A DNA stretch of 9,530 nucleotides. Origin: Chloroflexota bacterium. GTDB lineage: Bacteria > Chloroflexota > Anaerolineae > J102. Shown here one piece after another: positions 6,003-9,530 of the stretch. Location: NCBI GenBank assembly GCA_024276255.1, contig JAJRXO010000257.1:1-9530 (forward strand), read 5' to 3'. Made by a program: the position numbers and the translations under genes. The notes under the pieces are model-generated. The model made no database searches, was not told where the DNA came from, and worked only from the letters and a program-made list of their open reading frames with translations. The number at the start of each line of letters is the position of its first letter. Position 1 is the stretch's first letter.

Positions 6003-7838
6003 ATGACCACAACCTATTCCCCCACTCATTCCCCCAACCGTGTGGCTTTCTGGCAACTGGTACTTCTCTGGCTTCTGGTTCCGATTTTGGCAGTGCTGCT
6101 GCTGATCGCCCGTTTCGAGTGGCAGTACCGCGATCGCATATATCCCGGTATTCAGGCGTTGGGCCTGGATCTGAGCGGCCTTACACCGGAAAAGGCGAAA
6201 GCCGAATTGCAGGTGGCCGCCGCCCAATACGACCTGCCGCCCCTGGCCATTCGCTATGGCGACCAGGTATGGCCGTTGCAAACAGCAGAATTGGGGGTAC
6301 AGGTGGATGTGAACGAGGTGGTGGCGGCCTCGTTTGCTCGCGGGCGCAATCAGGACCCGCTAACCAATCTGCAGGTGCAATGGCAGACGTTCTGGCAGGG
6401 GGTGCAGCAAACACCCAGGTTGAGCGCCAAACCGGGCGCCGTCACTGCCGCCGTGGCCGCCCGTACAGTCCCCCTCAATCGCCCCGCCACCGAACCCAGG
6501 CTCACCCTCAGCGACCTGCAGGTGGTGATCTCAGCCTCGCGGCCGGGGCAGGTTGTCGACGTGCTCGCCACCCGCGATCAGGTATTACAGCGCATTAGCG
6601 CTGGCACCGGAGGCGTGGTGGATGTGGTGGTACGCGAAGTGCAGGCCGCTGCTGCCGATGTCAGCGCCGGTCAGGAGGCAATCCAGCAGGTGCTGGACCA
6701 TCCCATCGTGCTGGCCGATTCGCAGGGCGAATTCCAGTTTGCTCTGGACCCGGCCACCATGGCCACGGTACTGAGCTGGAAGGCCGATCCTGATGTAACG
6801 GGCGGTCTGCGTCCAGAAATCGACGAGGAAAAACTGCGGGCGCTGGTGGAAGGCTGGGCCCAACAGGTTTATCGGCCGCCCCTCAATGCCCGATTCGACT
6901 TCGATACCAAAACAGGCGCCCTGATCGAACTCTCGCCCAGCGTCAATGGCTATGCACTGGATGTGGATGCCACAGTAGCGGCTGTTGTCGACGCCGTGCA
7001 AACAGGCAAAGCTGAAGCCGTCCTCCCCATCCAGATGCTGCGCCCGGCTGTCGCCTCGGAAGATGCCGCGAATTTCGGCATCAAGGAACTGGTGTCCGAA
7101 GGGGTCACGCGTTTTGCCGGTTCCAGCGCCGCTCGCATAAAAAACATCGAAGTAGCAGCCTCCAAATTCGTGGGCGTGGTCATCCCCCCGGATGGCATCT
7201 TCTCATTCAACAAATACGTGGGCGACGTAACCGCGGCCAATGGTTTTGAAGATTCACTGATCATCTCTGGCGATCGCACGGCCGTGGGCGTCGGCGGGGG
7301 CGTGTGTCAGGTGAGCACCACGGTCTTTCGTGCCGCCTGGTTTGGCGGATTCCCCATTGTGGAACGCTGGAACCATGGCTACGTGGTGAGCTGGTACGGC
7401 GAACCCGGCCTCGACGCCACGATTTATACACCCAATGTAGATTTCAAGTTCCGCAATACCACGGGCAATTATCTATTGATCAAGCCCGTCGTCGACAGCA
7501 AGAAAGGGATTCTCAAATTCCAGTTTTATGGCACCAAGCCGGACTGGACGGTGGAAGCTCCCAAACCCAAGATATCAAATCGCAGAGATCCACCACCGCC
7601 GCTGTATATCGAGGACCCCTCGTTGCCCGATGGCAAGGCGGTCCAATTCGATTGGGCTGTGCGGGGCATGGATACAGTGGCCACCCGCAAGGTGATCGCC
7701 GCCGATGGGACCGTGCTGCTGGAAAACCGCATGGAAAGTCATTACCAGCCCTGGCAGGCCAAGTATCGCTTTGGCCCCGGTTTCACGCCGCCCGCCAATG
7801 CCGAGGTGGTGTACGCGCAGGAATCCGGCAGCAGTTGA
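6003..7838 (+). CDS. Membrane-anchored VanW-domain protein with YoaR-type repeats
   Basis: This 611-residue protein is anchored by one transmembrane helix (about 14-37, rich in L/V/I) and then faces the cell envelope. YPGIQALGLDLSGLTPEKAKAEL (47-69) begins a YoaR/PG_binding_4-like region. A second such region spans about 225-345, including LDHPIVL and IELSPSVNGYALD. The VanW domain follows, with FAGSSAARIKNIEVAASK (371-388), the signature GGGVCQVSTT (431-440) with an invariant-looking cysteine, and DATIYTPNVDFKFRN (471-485). The C-terminus (about 548-585) resembles a G5-type module. VanW proteins occur beside glycopeptide resistance genes and elsewhere, but their biochemical role is unsettled; peptidoglycan or envelope binding is the usual inference. 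In-frame ATGs exist at 5952, 5979 and 5988. I prefer 6003 because the peptide then has a short polar N-terminus before the helix. No start has a Shine-Dalgarno. Confidence 0.87.
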   Translation: MTTTYSPTHSPNRVAFWQLVLLWLLVPILAVLLLIARFEWQYRDRIYPGIQALGLDLSGLTPEKAKAELQVAAAQYDLPPLAIRYGDQVWPLQTAELGVQVDVNEVVAASFARGRNQDPLTNLQVQWQTFWQGVQQTPRLSAKPGAVTAAVAARTVPLNRPATEPRLTLSDLQVVISASRPGQVVDVLATRDQVLQRISAGTGGVVDVVVREVQAAAADVSAGQEAIQQVLDHPIVLADSQGEFQFALDPATMATVLSWKADPDVTGGLRPEIDEEKLRALVEGWAQQVYRPPLNARFDFDTKTGALIELSPSVNGYALDVDATVAAVVDAVQTGKAEAVLPIQMLRPAVASEDAANFGIKELVSEGVTRFAGSSAARIKNIEVAASKFVGVVIPPDGIFSFNKYVGDVTAANGFEDSLIISGDRTAVGVGGGVCQVSTTVFRAAWFGGFPIVERWNHGYVVSWYGEPGLDATIYTPNVDFKFRNTTGNYLLIKPVVDSKKGILKFQFYGTKPDWTVEAPKPKISNRRDPPPPLYIEDPSLPDGKAVQFDWAVRGMDTVATRKVIAADGTVLLENRMESHYQPWQAKYRFGPGFTPPANAEVVYAQESGSS

Positions 7839-7845
7839 GCGACCC

Positions 7846-7857
7846 GCGCCGCGGCGC
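7846..7857. repeat. 12-bp perfect palindrome
   Basis: GCGCCGCGGCGC lies 8 nt after the VanW-protein stop codon. It could form a very short GC hairpin but has no T-tract, so it is weak as a terminator. Confidence 0.25.
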
Positions 7858-7893
7858 CTGCCGAATCGACATGCTTTCCAGACTGCGCACAGG

Positions 7894-7922
7894 TTGACAA
7901 GCACTATCAGCATTCGTATAAT
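7894..7922 (+). promoter_or_regulatory. Consensus sigma-70 promoter for tRNA-Leu
   Basis: TTGACA (7894-7899) and TATAAT (7917-7922) are both perfect and separated by the ideal 17 nt. Transcription should start near 7929-7930, leaving only about six nucleotides of 5' leader before the mature tRNA end. It is the strongest promoter in the window, as expected for a stable RNA gene. Confidence 0.9.
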
Positions 7923-7935
7923 ACCACTACGTTGT

Positions 7936-8021
<86 letters not shown>

Positions 8022-8027
8022 CAACGA

Positions 8028-8059
8028 AGCGCCGGACACGTGTCCGGCGCTTTTTCTTT
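8028..8059 (+). terminator. Intrinsic terminator of the tRNA-Leu gene
   Basis: AGCGCCGGACAC (8028-8039) is followed directly by its complement GTGTCCGGCGCT (8040-8051), giving a GC-rich stem of about 10 bp with a tetraloop. T-rich TTTTTCTTT runs over 8051-8059. It begins seven nucleotides after the encoded CCA and should stop transcription before the rmd-like gene. Confidence 0.92.
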
Positions 8060-8086
8060 GCCCGCGTCTCTCAAACTGCCCACAGA

Positions 8087-8117
8087 TTGGGAACAGCGCC
8101 GCGGGCTCTGCTATAAT
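8087..8117 (+). promoter_or_regulatory. Probable promoter of the rmd-gmd pair
   Basis: A perfect TATAAT lies at 8112-8117, 10 nt before the start codon at 8128. The best -35 match is TTGGGA (8087-8092), with a long 19-nt spacer. The predicted transcript start is around 8124, leaving a leader of only a few nucleotides and no Shine-Dalgarno. The promoter lies after the tRNA terminator, so the sugar genes are transcribed independently of the tRNA. Confidence 0.6.
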
Positions 8118-8127
8118 GCACCGTGCT

Positions 8128-9075
8128 ATGCGTACTCTGGTCACGGGCGCTGCCGGCTTTGTCGGCGGCCATATGATCCACTATTTGCTCACTGACACCG
8201 ATCAGGAGATCGTCGGCACGATCTACCGGCGTCAACCTCAGCACGCGTGGCCCAAACGCCGGGTGCACATCGAACAACTGGATCTGCGCGAAGAATCCGC
8301 TGTGGCCGAGATCATCACCCGCTGGCACCCTGACTTTATCATTCATCTGGCCGGGCAATCCTTTGTACCCGTCTCCTGGAAACACCCCTGGCCCACCTTC
8401 GAGCAGAACGTCCTCACGCTGATCAATATCCTCAAAGGCGTACAACTAACCCGGCTGAATGCCCGGATTCTGGTCATCGGCTCGGGTGAAGAATACGGCG
8501 AGATTCGCCCCGATGAATTGCCCATTAACGAAGATACACCGTTGCGGCCCACCTCTCCCTACGCCGTGAGCAAGGTGGCCGAAGATCTGCTGGGCTGGCA
8601 ATACCACCGCAGCCACAAGCTGCACCTCATCCGCGTGCGTCCCTTCAATCATATCGGCCCGGGCCAGAACGAAAACTTCGTCACATCCAGTTTTGCCCGC
8701 CAGATCGCCCTCATCGAGGCAGGACAGATGCCGCCCGTGCTACGTCATGGCAATTTATCGGCACGCCGAGACTTCAGCGACGTGCGCGATGTCGTCCAGG
8801 CCTACTGGCTGATCCTGCAGCATGGCCAGCCCGGCGCCGTCTACAATGTGGGCAGCGGTCGCGGGGTGACCATCCGTACCATCCTCGACCATTATCTGGC
8901 CCAGGCGCGCGTTACCATCACCCTTGAGGAGGATCCGGGCCGCATGCGACCCGCCGACATTCCCACCATCATTTGCGATCCCGGCCGCCTGCAGCAGGCC
9001 ACCGGCTGGTCGCCCCGCATTCCCCTGCAACAAACACTCAGCGATATCCTGGCTGACTGGCGTCAGCGCGTTTAA
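8128..9075 (+). CDS. GDP-6-deoxy-4-keto-D-mannose reductase-like SDR enzyme
   Basis: This 315-residue extended short-chain dehydrogenase matches the RMD type, which reduces GDP-4-keto-6-deoxy-D-mannose to GDP-D-rhamnose in the cytoplasm. The NAD(P)-binding TGAAGFVGG is at 6-14. LAGQSFVPVSWKHP (74-87) follows, then catalytic Ser119 in SGEEYG and the YxxxK pair Tyr145/Lys149 in SPYAVSK. RPFNHIGPGQ (171-180) and the substrate region PPVLRHGNLSARRDFSDVRDVVQAY (202-226) are characteristic of GDP-sugar reductases of this group. The gmd gene, which makes its substrate, follows after 30 nt. The ATG at 8128 is chosen because GxxGxxG then starts at residue 7. An upstream ATG at 8116 overlaps the -10 box, and the frame further upstream runs into the terminator and tRNA. 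A GDP-6-deoxytalose product, or a related epimerase, cannot be excluded. Confidence 0.87.
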   Translation: MRTLVTGAAGFVGGHMIHYLLTDTDQEIVGTIYRRQPQHAWPKRRVHIEQLDLREESAVAEIITRWHPDFIIHLAGQSFVPVSWKHPWPTFEQNVLTLINILKGVQLTRLNARILVIGSGEEYGEIRPDELPINEDTPLRPTSPYAVSKVAEDLLGWQYHRSHKLHLIRVRPFNHIGPGQNENFVTSSFARQIALIEAGQMPPVLRHGNLSARRDFSDVRDVVQAYWLILQHGQPGAVYNVGSGRGVTIRTILDHYLAQARVTITLEEDPGRMRPADIPTIICDPGRLQQATGWSPRIPLQQTLSDILADWRQRV

Positions 9076-9105
9076 ATCGCTCATATCAGAACAAAGGAAA
9101 GACTT

Positions 9106-9530
9106 ATGCCCAAAGCACTAATAACCGGTATCACCGGCCAGGACGGTTCGTATCTGGCCGATCTCCTGTTGACAAAAGGTTACGACGTCATCGGAATGGT
9201 GCGTCGCAGCAGCACCGGCAACTTCAGCCGCATCGAACACATCCAGGACCGTATTCAGATCATTCAGGGCGATCTGGTGGATCAGGTGAGTCTGATCCAC
9301 GTGCTGGAAGAGCACCGTCCAAACGAAATCTACAACCTGGCTGCTCAAAGCTTTGTGCCCACATCCTTTTCGCAACCCCTGCTCACGGGCGAAGTAACAG
9401 CCCTGGGCGTGACGCGTATGCTCGAGGCCATTCGCATTGTCGACAAAAACATCCGCTTTTATCAGGCCTCCAGCAGCGAGATGTTCGGCAAGGTGCGGGA
9501 AGTCCCGCAGCGCGAAAGCACCCCCTTCCA
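9106..9530 (+). CDS. GDP-mannose 4,6-dehydratase, 5' part (cut by window edge)
   Basis: The first 141 residues are visible. This SDR enzyme converts GDP-mannose to GDP-4-keto-6-deoxymannose, the common precursor of GDP-rhamnose and GDP-fucose. The start MPKALITGITGQDGSYLADLL carries the family form of the NADP-binding motif (Gly8, Gly11, Gly14). MVRRSSTGNFSRIEHI (31-46) is the conserved cofactor loop. NLAAQSFVPTSFSQP (77-91) and SSSEMFGKV (122-130), with the catalytic Ser/Glu, follow. The YxxxK pair lies beyond the window. A clear AAAGGA (9093-9098) precedes the ATG by 7 nt. It is 30 nt downstream of the rmd-like gene and co-transcription is likely. The frame is open to the right edge. Confidence 0.93.
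   Translation, partial: MPKALITGITGQDGSYLADLLLTKGYDVIGMVRRSSTGNFSRIEHIQDRIQIIQGDLVDQVSLIHVLEEHRPNEIYNLAAQSFVPTSFSQPLLTGEVTALGVTRMLEAIRIVDKNIRFYQASSSEMFGKVREVPQRESTPF

Overview
The window reads as GC-rich bacterial chromosome with ordinary, densely packed genes. No single gene fixes the taxon. An aldehyde:ferredoxin oxidoreductase-family enzyme suggests anaerobic or microaerobic metabolism. Gene styles, very short or absent 5' leaders and interspersed CGCAAAG-type repeats would fit Chloroflexota (Anaerolineae/Caldilineae-like), but this is inference only.

Layout. (a) 1-425: gene-poor, repeat-rich stretch. It holds three copies of a 17-bp repeat around a large imperfect inverted repeat, a coding-looking minus-strand tail (stop at 114-116), and a long hairpin next to the end of the first real gene. 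(b) 426-4375, minus strand: a compact probable operon transcribed inositol-monophosphatase-family phosphatase -> GT4 glycosyltransferase (GTG start inside a 4-nt GTGA overlap) -> AOR-family oxidoreductase (30-nt gap, good Shine-Dalgarno). (c) 4376-4553: divergent promoter region. (d) 4554-5734, plus strand: PNPOx-like split-barrel flavoprotein and a class I SAM methyltransferase, coupled by an ATGA overlap. (e) 5735-6002: intergenic stretch with a perfect 15-bp hairpin whose T-tract lies on the minus strand, plus a strong Shine-Dalgarno followed by tiny ORFs. (f) 6003-7838: membrane-anchored VanW-domain protein with YoaR-type repeats. (g) 7894-8059: a complete tRNA-Leu(GAG) unit with consensus promoter, encoded CCA and intrinsic terminator. 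(h) 8128-9530: an rmd-like GDP-4-keto-6-deoxymannose reductase followed by the 5' part of gmd (GDP-mannose 4,6-dehydratase), which runs off the right edge.

How it works together. The rmd-gmd pair should make a GDP-6-deoxyhexose, most likely GDP-D-rhamnose, for surface glycans. The GT4 enzyme, the phosphatase and the SAM methyltransferase could belong to the same broad envelope-polysaccharide theme, and the VanW/YoaR protein is also envelope-associated. The AOR gene does not fit that theme and is the odd member of its operon. I see no CRISPR array, no intact mobile element, and no clear previously undescribed multi-gene system. The most unusual features are the 5' repeat composite, the orphan minus-facing terminator at 5823-5862 and the recurring -10 boxes only 4-10 nt from start codons.
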